A DNA stretch of 64,000 nucleotides from Trichocoleus sp. FACHB-46 (GCF_014695385.1 NZ_JACJOD010000032.1:62001-126000); one strand, 5' to 3'; counted from the stretch's first letter, positions 35,191 through 44,651 are shown. The notes: generated from the sequence alone by a model not told the origin. Made by a program: numbers and translations.

Positions 35191-36237
35191 CTACTTGGAG
35201 CTAATAGCAATACTTTGTGGTGTCCAAGTCGGGCCAGGACAGCGTGGCCCCTCGGTTGTCCAATTGATAGGGTCAATGCACATACGGCGGGCTTGCATGC
35301 CTGTATCCCAAGCGTGGTAAACGATGTAATCAGTTTCGCTATCTGGACCGACCGTGATTGAGTTATGACCCGGACCGAGAACGTAACCGGGATGCGATCG
35401 CAAAACTCTTGGGCCTGCTTCATTGCCTACATCTGAGTATGGCCCCATCACGTGATCCGCCACGCCATAATCCACCCCGTAGCTATCCGTTTCCCAGCGC
35501 CCGCCACTGTAGAAGCAATAGTAGCGATCGCCATACTTCCGGACACAAGGGCCTTCTAGAGTATGCCAATCGTAGATGCCGCCATACATGGGGCGATCGG
35601 TGAGAAATCTTTGCCAATCGGATCTGGCCCGCAAGACGACTTTGCCTTCACCTGCTAGTTTGGTCATGCTTTCCAAGCGATCGACCATTAGGGCAGTGCC
35701 AGCACGAGTAGTTTCGTTAGTGTCTAAAAAGTCTTGGGCATAGAATAAGTACCATTGACCATCGTCATCACGGAAGGCGTGGGGGTCGATCGCGAACGGG
35801 CAGGACTGCGGATCTAACAACGGTTCGCCCACATCTTGATATGCGCCTAGCGGATCTTGGCTGGTAGCAACTCGTAACTGGTGGTTTTTATCTTCATGCC
35901 CCGCCGAGTAATAGAGATAGAAGGTGCCGTCGCAGTAAGCGACCTCCGGTGCCCAGAAGTTATTTCCCAAACTGGGGTCAGGCCGTACCAAGGCATTTTG
36001 CACAAATTCCCAATTGATCAGGTTGTCAGAGCGCAATAGCGGAAAAACTCGTCTCTGCCCAGCTTCCTCTACTTCTCCGGCGGCTTCTGCTGGCCCTGTG
36101 CCGATCGCGTAGTAAATACCTTGATGCTGCCAAACAAATGGATCGGCAAAATAATGAGGATAAATGGGGTTAGTGTAAGTTGTGTTTTCTGCGTTTGCTT
36201 GGGGGCCTAATCCAGATCTCGCTTCAGATTGAGTCAT
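35191..36237 (-). CDS. Glycoside hydrolase family 43 protein
   Basis: 348 residues, five-bladed beta-propeller. Catalytic triad as seen: base D32 in FADPFVW, modulator D151 in AIDPHAFRDDDG, acid E228 in HTLEGPCVRKY. GH43 members release arabinose or xylose from plant or algal polysaccharide, or hydrolyse arabinan. No signal peptide is visible, so it acts on imported or internal oligosaccharide. Start: the second of two adjacent ATGs (36235-36237), which has AAGGAG at 5-nt spacing; an upstream ATG at 36252 would contain the RBS. Downstream of the PhyH gene but separated from it by a terminator. Confidence 0.85.
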   Translation of the reverse strand: MTQSEARSGLGPQANAENTTYTNPIYPHYFADPFVWQHQGIYYAIGTGPAEAAGEVEEAGQRRVFPLLRSDNLINWEFVQNALVRPDPSLGNNFWAPEVAYCDGTFYLYYSAGHEDKNHQLRVATSQDPLGAYQDVGEPLLDPQSCPFAIDPHAFRDDDGQWYLFYAQDFLDTNETTRAGTALMVDRLESMTKLAGEGKVVLRARSDWQRFLTDRPMYGGIYDWHTLEGPCVRKYGDRYYCFYSGGRWETDSYGVDYGVADHVMGPYSDVGNEAGPRVLRSHPGYVLGPGHNSITVGPDSETDYIVYHAWDTGMQARRMCIDPINWTTEGPRCPGPTWTPQSIAISSK

Positions 36238-36286
36238 CATCACTCCTTGCACTGCAATCCATCCTCATCACCAGGAAATGAAGCAG

Positions 36287-36344
36287 CAAAAAAATAGAGG
36301 ATGGAACTTTGATCGTTAGCGATCGGCGTTCAATCATCCTCTAT
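36287..36344 (-). terminator. Rho-independent terminator of the PhyH gene
   Basis: On the minus strand ATAGAGGAT (36344-36336) pairs with ATCCTCTAT (36302-36294) and is followed by a run of T (36294-36287). The loop has a smaller GATCG/CGATC stem. It stands 27 bp past the PhyH stop. Confidence 0.75.
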
Positions 36345-36370
36345 CTGGAGTAAGCTTCTGGGATTAAGGT

Positions 36371-37186
36371 TTAGTACTTAAAATTGATGTAAGTTTCGGT
36401 CTTATTCTCTGGTAGCTGCTCTACCACATTGCAGCGCAACATTTCCTGGAGGTGCTGCGGTAGGCTCTCGTAATAATCTTTCTGAACCGTCAAATCCATT
36501 ACAGGGGTATGCAACCAGTGCATCACATAACCCATCACTACCATTGGTCGGGGTTGAGCAGTGATGTTGGGTGAACCCCGGTGGATTGCCAAAGGCGATC
36601 GGATAATCACATCACCCAGTTGCATGGGGAAAGACTCAACGGGAATCTCACCTGCTCTAATCTTCACCAATGCTTCTTCACGGGGCATGACGTGGGTGCC
36701 ACGAGCCATTTGGAAGGGGCCGTTGTCTTCCGTCACTTCGACTAGGGGAAAGTTAACCGCTAGAGCATAGAGTGGCGTGACAATCTGATCAGTAAAGAGA
36801 GGACGGAAATCCCGGTGCAGTTCTTGGTATTCAGAGTCTTGGAAGGGCGTATCGGCTCCTAGTTGCACCAAGCGGTATTCCTGAAAAAAGACCCGATCGA
36901 GCACACCCAAAATCGTGGGGTTGGCAAATACTTTCGTATTTGCGAAGGGTTGCACCCAAGGCAGAGTCAAATAATAACGGTTTTTCTCACGAGGGGCTAA
37001 CCCACCGGGCCGCTGCTGACGCTCTCGAAAGAGTGCATCAAATGCTGCTGCCCACTCTTGGACCAACTCGCGATCGAAGAGTTCGGGAATGACACAAATT
37101 CCATCTCGATTAAGCACTTCGGCAAATCGATCTAAATCCCCTGCTGTGAATTTGCTAACACCAGTGGTATTGAGACTTTGAACCAT
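36371..37186 (-). CDS. Phytanoyl-CoA dioxygenase (PhyH) family protein
   Basis: 271 residues of Fe(II)/2-oxoglutarate oxygenase. Iron ligands H124 and D126 (ELHRDF) and H202 (IHRGSPN) are visible, with R213 as the 2-oxoglutarate-binding residue. The N-terminal RDGICVIPELFD strand is typical. PhyH members hydroxylate diverse small molecules; substrate unknown. It has its own terminator and about 195 bp of upstream DNA before the kinase gene, so it is probably monocistronic. Confidence 0.82.
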   Translation of the reverse strand: MVQSLNTTGVSKFTAGDLDRFAEVLNRDGICVIPELFDRELVQEWAAAFDALFRERQQRPGGLAPREKNRYYLTLPWVQPFANTKVFANPTILGVLDRVFFQEYRLVQLGADTPFQDSEYQELHRDFRPLFTDQIVTPLYALAVNFPLVEVTEDNGPFQMARGTHVMPREEALVKIRAGEIPVESFPMQLGDVIIRSPLAIHRGSPNITAQPRPMVVMGYVMHWLHTPVMDLTVQKDYYESLPQHLQEMLRCNVVEQLPENKTETYINFKY

Positions 37187-37382
37187 TTTGCTGTCCTTCC
37201 TTCGGGCAGAATGTGGGAGTTGAGGGGGGCTCTCGACAGTAAGCGGGATGGGCGATCGCGTGATGTTTTTATCGAGAGTAAAATGTGTCGAGCTTTACAC
37301 TTCTATTCTGCCCTGAGGAAGAGGTAGGATAACAGCAAAATGCTAAACAAGATAATTAACAAATTGTGAAGAGTCAGCTGGA

Positions 37383-38804
37383 TTAAGTCATCCGTAACCA
37401 TTCTTTAATCACCTTCACCAGCCAGTTGCATTCGTCCCAACTAAATCCTTTAGCAAAGAAACTTTCGCTACTGTAGGTCTGGATCGTGACCACCCTTTTT
37501 TCATAAGTTTGCTTGCCCGCCCGGAAGGCTCTCAGGGTATGAAAAATATTGTGAATTTCTGCATTTGAGCCTTGAATCATTGTCAAGGAGAAGCCAAAGG
37601 GAGATTTGTAAATTGCAAATTTCTCTGGAGTAAATTGCACATAAGTTGGTAGAAAATCCCAATAGGTCGAAGCAGCAATTAGCAGCACGATTGGTAAGAA
37701 GAAAAAGAGAGTATTGCCAAACTGCCAGCTCATACTAGCCATCACAGGTGCCCATATCTGACCGAAGATCGCTAGCCCAATGGCAACCGGAATTAAGTAG
37801 AGTAAATTCCAAGGGTTCGCCCCAGGGACTTGAATCAGCAGCTCATCAGCAGTTTGGTGCAACTGAATTCTGGTGTCGAAGTGTGGGACTATTGCTCGCT
37901 CTCTTTGAAGTGCTGGCGATCGCTCACGAGATGGGTCAGGCTGTTGGGAGGAAATCGAGAGCGGTGAGGCTTTACTGGCTTCTAGCGATCGCAAAGCTCC
38001 TAGCGCTTGTCGGGCCGTTTGAAACCGTTTCGCTACGTCAGGCTGTACCAGTTTAGCCACCCACCAGACAAAGTCAGGGTCTAAGCTGACGCGATCGGCA
38101 AACTGAATTTGCAGATCTTTCTGAGGTAACTCTGCTGGGGATACCCCTGTGAGGAGGTGAATTAGGGTTGCTCCCAGCGCGTACAGGTCAGAAGCAGCAA
38201 CGGCTCGGCCCCCAAACTGCTCCATCGGGGCATACCCGTAAGTTCCCACAACTGTAAACGTGCTACCTTCAGCCGCAGCTTTATCTTGAACCGCACCAAA
38301 ATCAATTAGGTAGATGTAATTATCTTTGCCCAAAATCAAATTGCTGGGCTTGATGTCACGGTGTAATACCGGAGGGCTGAGTTCGTGAAGATAAATCAAT
38401 AAATGCAGCAGATTCGCCGCCATCTGCCGCACTTGCCGCTCGCTGAAATGTTGACCTCCAGCGATTAGTTGCTTCAAGGAAGCGCCAGAAATATGGTCTT
38501 GCACCAAGCCGAACCAAAGCAGGCGATCGTCAATGGAAAAATAATCGCGGTACTTGGGAATTTGCGAGTGCTTGAGTTGCCGCAACACCTGAGCTTCGCG
38601 CTCAAACAACTTTAGGTCATCCCACTGCACTTGGTCGCCAAATGCCAAGAGCTTGATCACTACTAGTTCTGGAGGCTGCGCTGCTAAATCTTCTGCCAGC
38701 CAAGTTTGCCGTCCAGCCGTTTGCCCCAGTTTTTGTTTCAGTCGGTAGTGCGCTTCAGTTGGCGTTCCTTGGCGAATGTGGAGAACTTGTTCAGGTTCTA
38801 GCAT
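37383..38804 (-). CDS. Ser/Thr protein kinase with C-terminal membrane anchor
   Basis: 473 residues. The kinase domain covers about 20-275: LVVIKLLAFG (Lys), HRDIKPSNLIL, LIDFGAVQ and APMEQFGGRAVAASDLYALG in the activation and F-helix region. Then a linker rich in S, R and Q and two transmembrane helices (about 330-375). A C-terminal cytoplasmic region of about 100 residues resembles the tail common in cyanobacterial Pkn proteins. The HRDIKP motif is intact, so it should be active. It has no evident partner gene. Confidence 0.88.
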   Translation of the reverse strand: MLEPEQVLHIRQGTPTEAHYRLKQKLGQTAGRQTWLAEDLAAQPPELVVIKLLAFGDQVQWDDLKLFEREAQVLRQLKHSQIPKYRDYFSIDDRLLWFGLVQDHISGASLKQLIAGGQHFSERQVRQMAANLLHLLIYLHELSPPVLHRDIKPSNLILGKDNYIYLIDFGAVQDKAAAEGSTFTVVGTYGYAPMEQFGGRAVAASDLYALGATLIHLLTGVSPAELPQKDLQIQFADRVSLDPDFVWWVAKLVQPDVAKRFQTARQALGALRSLEASKASPLSISSQQPDPSRERSPALQRERAIVPHFDTRIQLHQTADELLIQVPGANPWNLLYLIPVAIGLAIFGQIWAPVMASMSWQFGNTLFFFLPIVLLIAASTYWDFLPTYVQFTPEKFAIYKSPFGFSLTMIQGSNAEIHNIFHTLRAFRAGKQTYEKRVVTIQTYSSESFFAKGFSWDECNWLVKVIKEWLRMT

Positions 38805-39024
38805 AGAAGTTAGGTGAGCATCTCCTTGGCTGTAGTTATCCCCAAGTAGCGGGAAGAATCTCTAAAACGAGGTCTGATTCTACCGACTTTATAGATACAC
38901 AAGCTCACATTCACTTTCCTAAAAGCTAGATAGTTCTGATAACCACCCTTAGACTCAGGCTAGGGATATGGGGCAAACGTTATCCTAAATTTAGGGGCTA
39001 GATGCAGCAATAGGGGAGGAGCGT

Positions 39025-39633
39025 GTGGATCAGCTCTTGAATTTCAACACTTTAATCGAGATCTTATTAGGCGTGAGTTTGAGTGCGGCTTCTGGCTTCC
39101 GAGTCTTTGTGCCCCTCCTGACGCTCAGTGCTGCGGCTGTGCTGGGTCATGCCAACCTACCCACTGACTTTGACTGGATTGAAAGTCCCCAGGCTTTAGC
39201 TGTGTTTGCGATCGCCTCAACTCTAGAAGTGGGTGGCTACTACATCCCCTGGTTTGACCATCTTTTAGATGTAGTGGCAACCCCAGCGGCAATCTTGGCA
39301 GGTACAATCGTCACAGCTTCACTGGCTCCAGATCTAAACCCAGTAGCGCAATGGACCTTAGCGCTGGTAGCGGGAGGAGGAGCGGCAGGCATCACCAAAA
39401 GCCTGACGAATCTGTTACGAGCTACCTCAACTGCAACTTCTGGTGGTTTAGCGAATCCAATCGTAGCGACAGTGGAATTAGTAATAGCGATCGCGCTCTC
39501 GATCTTAGCGATCACTTTGCCAGTTGTTGCCATTATTGTGGTGATCACATTTCTGGGATTGGCGATCGCGAAACTGTGGCGATTTTTCTCTCGTTTCAGA
39601 ACGCCGCAAAGCACCCCAGAAAATTTGTCTTAA
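39025..39633 (+). CDS. DUF4126 membrane protein
   Basis: 202 residues, about five hydrophobic segments: SLSAASGFRVFVPLL, TLEVGGYYIPWFDHLLD, the Ala-rich middle and a VVAIIVVITFLGL helix before a basic tail. This pattern is DUF4126. Function unknown; presumed inner membrane. Start: GTG 39025 with GGGGAGGAG close upstream. The MtfA-like gene begins 42 bp downstream, suggesting cotranscription. Confidence 0.78.
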   Translation: MDQLLNFNTLIEILLGVSLSAASGFRVFVPLLTLSAAAVLGHANLPTDFDWIESPQALAVFAIASTLEVGGYYIPWFDHLLDVVATPAAILAGTIVTASLAPDLNPVAQWTLALVAGGGAAGITKSLTNLLRATSTATSGGLANPIVATVELVIAIALSILAITLPVVAIIVVITFLGLAIAKLWRFFSRFRTPQSTPENLS

Positions 39634-39675
39634 CTTGGAGGACTTTCGCAGCAGAGAAAGCGATCGCGACAGTAC

Positions 39676-40500
39676 ATGGTTGCAGCAGTTATTCTTCTTC
39701 TGGCGATCGGCCTCGTTGTGGTTGGGATTTTTGCCAGTCCGCTCTTAGTCAAGCAACGACGCGATCGCCTCAAGCAACGCCCATTTCCGCCGCTTTGGGA
39801 TGCCGTAGTAGAGAATTATCTCCCTATTTATCCTCGTCTTTTTGCAAGTGAAAGGAGACGGTTACAGGGACATATCCAAGTCTTTCTGAAAGAGAAGCAG
39901 TTTATTGGCTGTGGGGGGTTGCAAGTCACAGAGGAGATGAAGGTGGCGATCGCAGCAATGGCCTGTTTGCTGTTGTTGAATGAGCGAGGGACCTATTTTC
40001 TCAAGTTGCGATCGATTCTGGTGTATCCCGGCACTTACTTTGTGAATGAAACTGCGATCGAGGGTAACTATGTGGTGGAGGAAAGACGAGCCGCGCGGCT
40101 AGGGGAGTCGTGGAGCCGTGACCAAGTGGTGTTGTCTTGGGAGCAGGTGCAGCGGGACGCGAGTAATTGGCGAGACGGACATAATGTAGTGCTGCATGAG
40201 TTTGCTCACCAGCTAGATCAAGAGGATGGCAACGCCGAGGGAGTACCGTTTTTGCCCAAAAATCTAGATTATGCAGTCTGGGCAAAGGTGATGACGCAGG
40301 AGTATCAACAACTCTGCCAGAATGTGCAACGAGGAGCCAAAACGGTGATGGATAGCTATGGCACTCTGAATGCCGCTGAGTTTTTTGCCGTAGCAACTGA
40401 AACCTTTTTTGAAAAACCCCAGCAATTGTTGAAAAAGCATCCTACCCTTTACGAGCAGTTACAACACTACTATCAACTCGATCCGGTGAAATGGGTTTAA
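39676..40500 (+). CDS. MtfA-like zinc metallopeptidase, membrane-anchored
   Basis: 274 residues. An N-terminal hydrophobic helix (3-24) precedes the soluble domain. The zinc motif is HEFAHQLDQEDG (H174, E175, H178); AAEFFAVATETFFE supplies the third ligand near residue 235, and LHEFAHQ, LSWEQV and YPGTYF are conserved in the MtfA (DUF980) family. E. coli MtfA is a protease that binds the repressor Mlc; the cyanobacterial role is unknown. The membrane anchor is not present in E. coli MtfA. Confidence 0.83.
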   Translation: MVAAVILLLAIGLVVVGIFASPLLVKQRRDRLKQRPFPPLWDAVVENYLPIYPRLFASERRRLQGHIQVFLKEKQFIGCGGLQVTEEMKVAIAAMACLLLLNERGTYFLKLRSILVYPGTYFVNETAIEGNYVVEERRAARLGESWSRDQVVLSWEQVQRDASNWRDGHNVVLHEFAHQLDQEDGNAEGVPFLPKNLDYAVWAKVMTQEYQQLCQNVQRGAKTVMDSYGTLNAAEFFAVATETFFEKPQQLLKKHPTLYEQLQHYYQLDPVKWV

Positions 40501-40577
40501 TTATGGCATCGCTGAAAGGGTTTAGACTGAGGCTAGTGATCGACAATGCCACATCAGGGAGTACGCAAGACAGGGGT

Positions 40578-40928
40578 ATGAACCAGCATCCCTTCGACCC
40601 GTCCGATTCTCATCTCAATGGCAATAATGGCTCAGGCCAGAAAATGCCACCACCAACACCTATTCCGCCTACTCCTCCATTAGTAGAACCAGAAACTCTC
40701 CCATTAGTAGAACCAGAAGCGGAACAGGCGAAGCAAGAACGGCTCCGCGCTACTCAACAAAGTTTTAAGCGCCTTTACCTGATCTTGCTTGCCGTTGGTC
40801 TGTCCATTGGAGCGGTTCTAGCAGTTGGGGTGGCTATCCTGCTCGATCGCTTTGGGCTCTCTGATCCGCCCTCTAGGTGCAATCGCAATTCGATCGGATG
40901 CTTTCAGAACGCGCCACCTGAGACATAG
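40578..40928 (+). CDS. Hypothetical single-span membrane protein with a proline-rich tail
   Basis: 116 residues from ATG 40578 (AGGGG just upstream). The N-terminal half is Pro/Glu-rich and contains a short duplication, PLVEPE-T-LPLVEPE, encoded by direct repeats at about 40677-40720. One transmembrane helix (about 75-97, LYLILLAVGLSIGAVLAVGV) follows. The C-terminus has two Cys. The frame is open upstream to 40491, overlapping the MtfA gene, but this start is preferred. Function unknown. Confidence 0.5.
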   Translation: MNQHPFDPSDSHLNGNNGSGQKMPPPTPIPPTPPLVEPETLPLVEPEAEQAKQERLRATQQSFKRLYLILLAVGLSIGAVLAVGVAILLDRFGLSDPPSRCNRNSIGCFQNAPPET

Positions 40929-40940
40929 AGCGATCGCCCT

Positions 40941-41285
40941 CTATCTCCTCATTCCTTCATTGATCACACTTGACCTCAAAGGAGTGCCAACGGGGCTGAT
41001 CGCCTTTTTGTCTACCCTAATCTGAGTTCCATCACGATAATAGAAACTCGTAGACCCGTCACTGTGTCTAATGGTTGCGGCAGGAGAGGCCACTTGGCCC
41101 CGTGGAGAACGGATGGCACCATTAGAATAAACTCGGGCACTATTGGGGTAGTTAGGTTGACTGTCTCTGGTATTGGGAAAGTTAAAAGTTCCCAATCTAT
41201 CAATGGCAGCCTGAGCCTGAACCGCTGCAGCACTGGATAGCTCTAACCCCAAAACTACTAATACGCCAGCAATTAAACGTTGCAT
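40941..41285 (-). CDS. Small secreted protein of unknown function
   Basis: 114 residues. Signal peptide MQRLIAGVLVVLGLELSSAA with AQA cleavage. The mature 88 residues include NFPNTRDSQPNYPNSARVYSNG, a beta-hairpin TIRHSDGSTSFYYRDGTQIRV and a basic C-terminus. Exported proteins of this style are common in cyanobacteria; no domain recognised. Confidence 0.6.
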   Translation of the reverse strand: MQRLIAGVLVVLGLELSSAAAVQAQAAIDRLGTFNFPNTRDSQPNYPNSARVYSNGAIRSPRGQVASPAATIRHSDGSTSFYYRDGTQIRVDKKAISPVGTPLRSSVINEGMRR

Positions 41286-41407
41286 CAGTTGGCCTCAGGC
41301 ATCGAAAAAGTTTGAAGTTGTAGACAGGGCCGATTCATATGGTTCCCTACTTCTATTATTTCAAATCTCTTTGCGTTTGCCTGCTCCTTTGAGTAGTATC
41401 TGCGTGA

Positions 41408-42814
41408 TTACATATCTTCTAGTTCTATGCCTTTAGTTTCTTTGACTAGGAAGAGCACAAAGAAGAAAGACATGGCTGCTGCTGTAGCATAGAGAGCGTA
41501 CGCAGTCCCCAAGCCAAAGGATTCTAGCAAGGGTGGGAATGTAGTTGAAACAAGAAAGTTGGCTACCCACTGAATCGTTGCACAAGCTGCCAAGGCAACC
41601 GCACGAATCTGGTTGTTAAACATTTCGCCCAGTAGCACCCACACCACAGGCCCCCAAGAGAAGCCGAAGCAAAACACATATAGGTTAGCGGCCAATAACG
41701 CGATAATGCCCTGAGAGCCTGCCAGTACTGGATTGCCCGCTGGATCTACCGCCGCATTGCTAAAGACAGTTGCCATTGCGCCTAGCGTCAGTGTCATGCC
41801 AATGGACCCCAAAACCAATAGGGGTTTGCGGCCAAATTTATCCACAAAGGCGATCGCAACTAGAGTGGTGACGATGTTGGTGACTGAAGTGATCACGGTA
41901 ATCCAGAGCGAACTCGCCTCGTTAAACCCAACCGAGCGCCACAGGACACTGCTGTAGTAGAAGATGACATTAATCCCCACGAACTGCTGGAAAATAGACA
42001 ATCCCATCCCCAACCAAACAATCGGAATTAAACCACCTCTACGACTCAAAAGATCAGAGAATTTCGCAGTGCGATCGCGAAGCACTGTATCGCGAATTTC
42101 CTGAATTTTGGTTCTTACATCAATGGTTCTATCTACCTTGGCAAAGACAGCCGCCGCTTCGGATTCTCGCCCCTGCGCCACTAAGTAACGGGGAGACTCT
42201 GGAATTCTTAATGCCGCCACACCATACAGAATAGCGGGAGGAATTTCTGTCCAAAACATCCATCGCCAAGCAGCAATGCCAAACCAGAAAGGGGCAGTCG
42301 CAGAACCCGCAGAAACAGCAATAAAGTAGTCAGAAAGCAAAGCCAGAAAGATTCCGACCACAATTGCCAACTGCTGCAAAGAGCCCATTCTCCCTCGTAA
42401 ATGTGCCGGGGAGACTTCAGCAATATAGGCTGGGGCAATCACACTGGCAGCGCCAACAGCTACACCGCCTAAAACTCGCCAAAAAATAAAATCCCAAATG
42501 CCGAATGGTAAGCCAGAGCCGATCGCGCTAATTGTGAATAATATTGAAGCAATGATCATGACTCGGACTCGACCAAAGCGATCCGAGATTTGGCCTGCAA
42601 AGAAAGCTCCGATCGCAGAACCTAACAGTGCCAAAGAAACTGCTAAGCCGATCAACACACTATTTGCTTGAAAGTGAGCTTGCAAAGCCGCAACCGCACC
42701 ATTGATGACCGCAGTATCGAACCCGAATAAAAAGCCACCCAGCGCCGCCGCTCCACAGATCAGCAGAATATAGGAGCGATTGTTCTGAGCAGTAGGTTGT
42801 TTTGTTGAAAGCAT
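41408..42814 (-). CDS. MFS sugar-porter family transporter
   Basis: 468 residues and 12 predicted transmembrane helices. Sugar-porter signatures are clear: GGFLFGFDTAVINGA in helix 1, GQISDRFGRVRVM loop 2-3, the RVLGGVAVGAASVIAPAYIAEVSPAHLRG segment (recognisable by its key residues R, G and PAYIAE), PESPRYL, the QQFVGINVIFYYSS helix 7, and the C-terminal VKETKG. It should take up hexoses with H+ symport, as GlcP does in Synechocystis. Start: ATG 42812-42814, since the 18 residues before it (frame open to 42868) precede the conserved N-terminus. Confidence 0.87.
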   Translation of the reverse strand: MLSTKQPTAQNNRSYILLICGAAALGGFLFGFDTAVINGAVAALQAHFQANSVLIGLAVSLALLGSAIGAFFAGQISDRFGRVRVMIIASILFTISAIGSGLPFGIWDFIFWRVLGGVAVGAASVIAPAYIAEVSPAHLRGRMGSLQQLAIVVGIFLALLSDYFIAVSAGSATAPFWFGIAAWRWMFWTEIPPAILYGVAALRIPESPRYLVAQGRESEAAAVFAKVDRTIDVRTKIQEIRDTVLRDRTAKFSDLLSRRGGLIPIVWLGMGLSIFQQFVGINVIFYYSSVLWRSVGFNEASSLWITVITSVTNIVTTLVAIAFVDKFGRKPLLVLGSIGMTLTLGAMATVFSNAAVDPAGNPVLAGSQGIIALLAANLYVFCFGFSWGPVVWVLLGEMFNNQIRAVALAACATIQWVANFLVSTTFPPLLESFGLGTAYALYATAAAMSFFFVLFLVKETKGIELEDM

Positions 42815-43063
42815 GACTATACTTGTTAAATAATTTTCGTTAAGTCGGTCAGCCACAAAGTTAGCCAACAGAAAACAGGAGCCAGCCTCTGACAGGATCG
42901 TTGCGCTCTTAGCTCTAATATTCTTTGTTGGATCTTGACCTTATCCTGCTTTCTACTCGCTGCTCATCTGCCTTAGCGAACATGTTCTTTTTCGAACATC
43001 CCCCGTTGAAAGGAGATTTGCCCCTCCGAAGACGTAGTAGCAGTTGATACACATATGGTTTAG
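42815..43063. other. Intergenic region upstream of the sugar porter
   Basis: About 250 bp. It probably carries the porter promoter. CATGTTCTTTTTCGAACATC at 42979-42998 contains an imperfect ATGTTC..GAACAT palindrome (42980-42996), a possible operator. No other signal seen. Confidence 0.35.
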
Positions 43064-43394
43064 CTAGTTTACTCGAAGTTTGAAGTCGTAGAAATGATTG
43101 CCTGGGCTACCGTAGCCAAAGACATAGTAGTTGCCCATTTTTTGTAGTTCATACTGCAACGGTTGCGATCGCTCAGTTATGGAGTGGACATCTAGGCTAG
43201 GGTTGCAGCCGACATGGTGACAAATAGTAGACGCTGGAGCCATACCCGAATCATAGGTTTAGCCCGCTAAACAGCAGAACTGCAAAATATTGCCTGATTG
43301 TAAGTTAAAGTTCTTTCGGAGATCGGCGAGTGAATCTAAAGTTAAAGGCTCACTTTCCGGACTCTGACAGGCTAGGCAGGTAGTACTCTGCCAT
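43064..43394 (-). pseudogene. Decayed Cys-rich hypothetical gene
   Basis: Reading the minus strand from ATG 43392-43394, the first frame gives MAEYYLPSLSESGK and hits a stop. In the next frame reading continues as EPLTLDSLADLRKNFNLQSG and FCCLAG, hits TAA (43259-43261), and then runs on as TYDSGMAPASTICHHVGCNP, with a Tyr/Gly-rich end GNYYVFGYGSPGNHFYDFK and the final stop at 43064-43066. One frameshift and one nonsense change thus separate three protein-like pieces of a roughly 110-residue protein. From ATG 43241-43243 alone, 59 residues could still be made. Family unknown. The start is 30 bp from, and divergent to, the patatin gene. Confidence 0.5.
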
Positions 43395-43424
43395 TAGATT
43401 TTAGGATTTTTAAGGGAAATTTTT

Positions 43425-44651
43425 ATGACATTTCGGATTCTCAGCTTAGATGGAGGCGGGATTCGGGGAGTTATTGCAGCACGCATTCTGCAAGTAGTGG
43501 AGCAGCAGTTAGGCGGCCCTCTGAGCCAGCATTTTGATTTAATCGCTGGAACTTCCACAGGCTCACTCTTGGCCGCTGGTGTAACTTTAGGCTTTAGCAG
43601 TGAGAGGTTAATCAATCTTTATCAAGAGCGCGGCAAAACTATCTTTCCCTATGGGGATTGGTGGGGCTATTTGATGCCGCAGCGGTTAAAATTAATCGCG
43701 CAATATGGTTTGACCAGTTTCCCCCCTTCTCTCTCTGTGCCCAAGTTTTCTGATGCAGGCTTACTGAAAGTGCTGCAAACAGAATTAGGCGATCGCAAAT
43801 TCTGCCAAATCAGCTCTTCCCAGAAATCTAATGGCGAATCTCAAAAATTATTGGTCACGACCTACGACACAATTCGGCGCATGCCACTGGTGTTCAAGAG
43901 TTGGCGGCATGACAAGTGGTATGCCAACGTGCCCTTATGGGAGATCTGTGCTTGCTCTGCTTCCGCCCCCTCCTACTTTCCTGCCCATCGTCTCCTAGTA
44001 CGGGCAGACGGAACTGCTAAAGGTGCCACTCCTCAGACGCTTACCTTAGCAGCGACTCCCTGGCAAGATGCAGATGATTATTACAAGATGCAAATTGAAA
44101 TCTTGGCAGGGCCAGGAAAAGGGCAAAGAGCTTCAATCGAGCGCTATGCTGCTGCCACCCAGACGGCAACTATGGCGCAGCCTTGGTCTGTGGTGCCCGA
44201 TGCTACTTCTACGTACCGTCTGATCGGTGAGTTTTCTACCATTGATGGTGGAGTGGGAGCCAATAATCCGACTGCCTGTGCGATCGCGGAAGCTCTAAGA
44301 TTAGGTCATGCGCCACAAGATATTCAGGTACTCTCTATTGGCACTGGGCAGCCTGAAGGCTCAATTCCTTGGGTGGAAGCGAGACAGTGGGGGATACTGC
44401 GTTGGGCTTGGAACGCCCGCATTATTGGTGTGACGATGGATGCCCCTTCCGGCATTCATGCCTACGTCTCCCAGCAAATTACCGCTGACGACCACTACTT
44501 GAGAATTCAGCCCAAACTGAATTACTCAAAGGAAGGCATTGATAATGCTAGCCCAGAGAATTTGGCAAATCTACGACGGGACGCGGAAGCATGCCTGAGC
44601 CAAGTGCAAGGACGACTGACTCATTTCCTTAAAACCAATTGGTTATCCTAA
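43425..44651 (+). CDS. Patatin-like phospholipase with an inserted beta-rich segment
   Basis: 408 residues. Patatin core: glycine-rich oxyanion DGGGIRG (9-15), nucleophile S44 in GTSTG, and catalytic D274 in STIDGG. Between them, about residues 195-268, lies an extra segment with EILAGPGKGQRASIERY and QPWSVVPDATSTYRL, a repeat type seen in phage-tail and adhesin proteins. Patatins release fatty acids from membrane lipids. No nucleotide-cyclase or other CBASS gene is next to it, so an antiphage role is not supported by context. A small decayed gene diverges from it. Confidence 0.85.
   Translation: MTFRILSLDGGGIRGVIAARILQVVEQQLGGPLSQHFDLIAGTSTGSLLAAGVTLGFSSERLINLYQERGKTIFPYGDWWGYLMPQRLKLIAQYGLTSFPPSLSVPKFSDAGLLKVLQTELGDRKFCQISSSQKSNGESQKLLVTTYDTIRRMPLVFKSWRHDKWYANVPLWEICACSASAPSYFPAHRLLVRADGTAKGATPQTLTLAATPWQDADDYYKMQIEILAGPGKGQRASIERYAAATQTATMAQPWSVVPDATSTYRLIGEFSTIDGGVGANNPTACAIAEALRLGHAPQDIQVLSIGTGQPEGSIPWVEARQWGILRWAWNARIIGVTMDAPSGIHAYVSQQITADDHYLRIQPKLNYSKEGIDNASPENLANLRRDAEACLSQVQGRLTHFLKTNWLS

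Noticed and set aside
43425-44651. Patatin as a CBASS effector
   Set aside because: No cyclase, ubiquitin-like or other antiphage genes lie next to it; neighbours are a CDF transporter and DUF547 protein.
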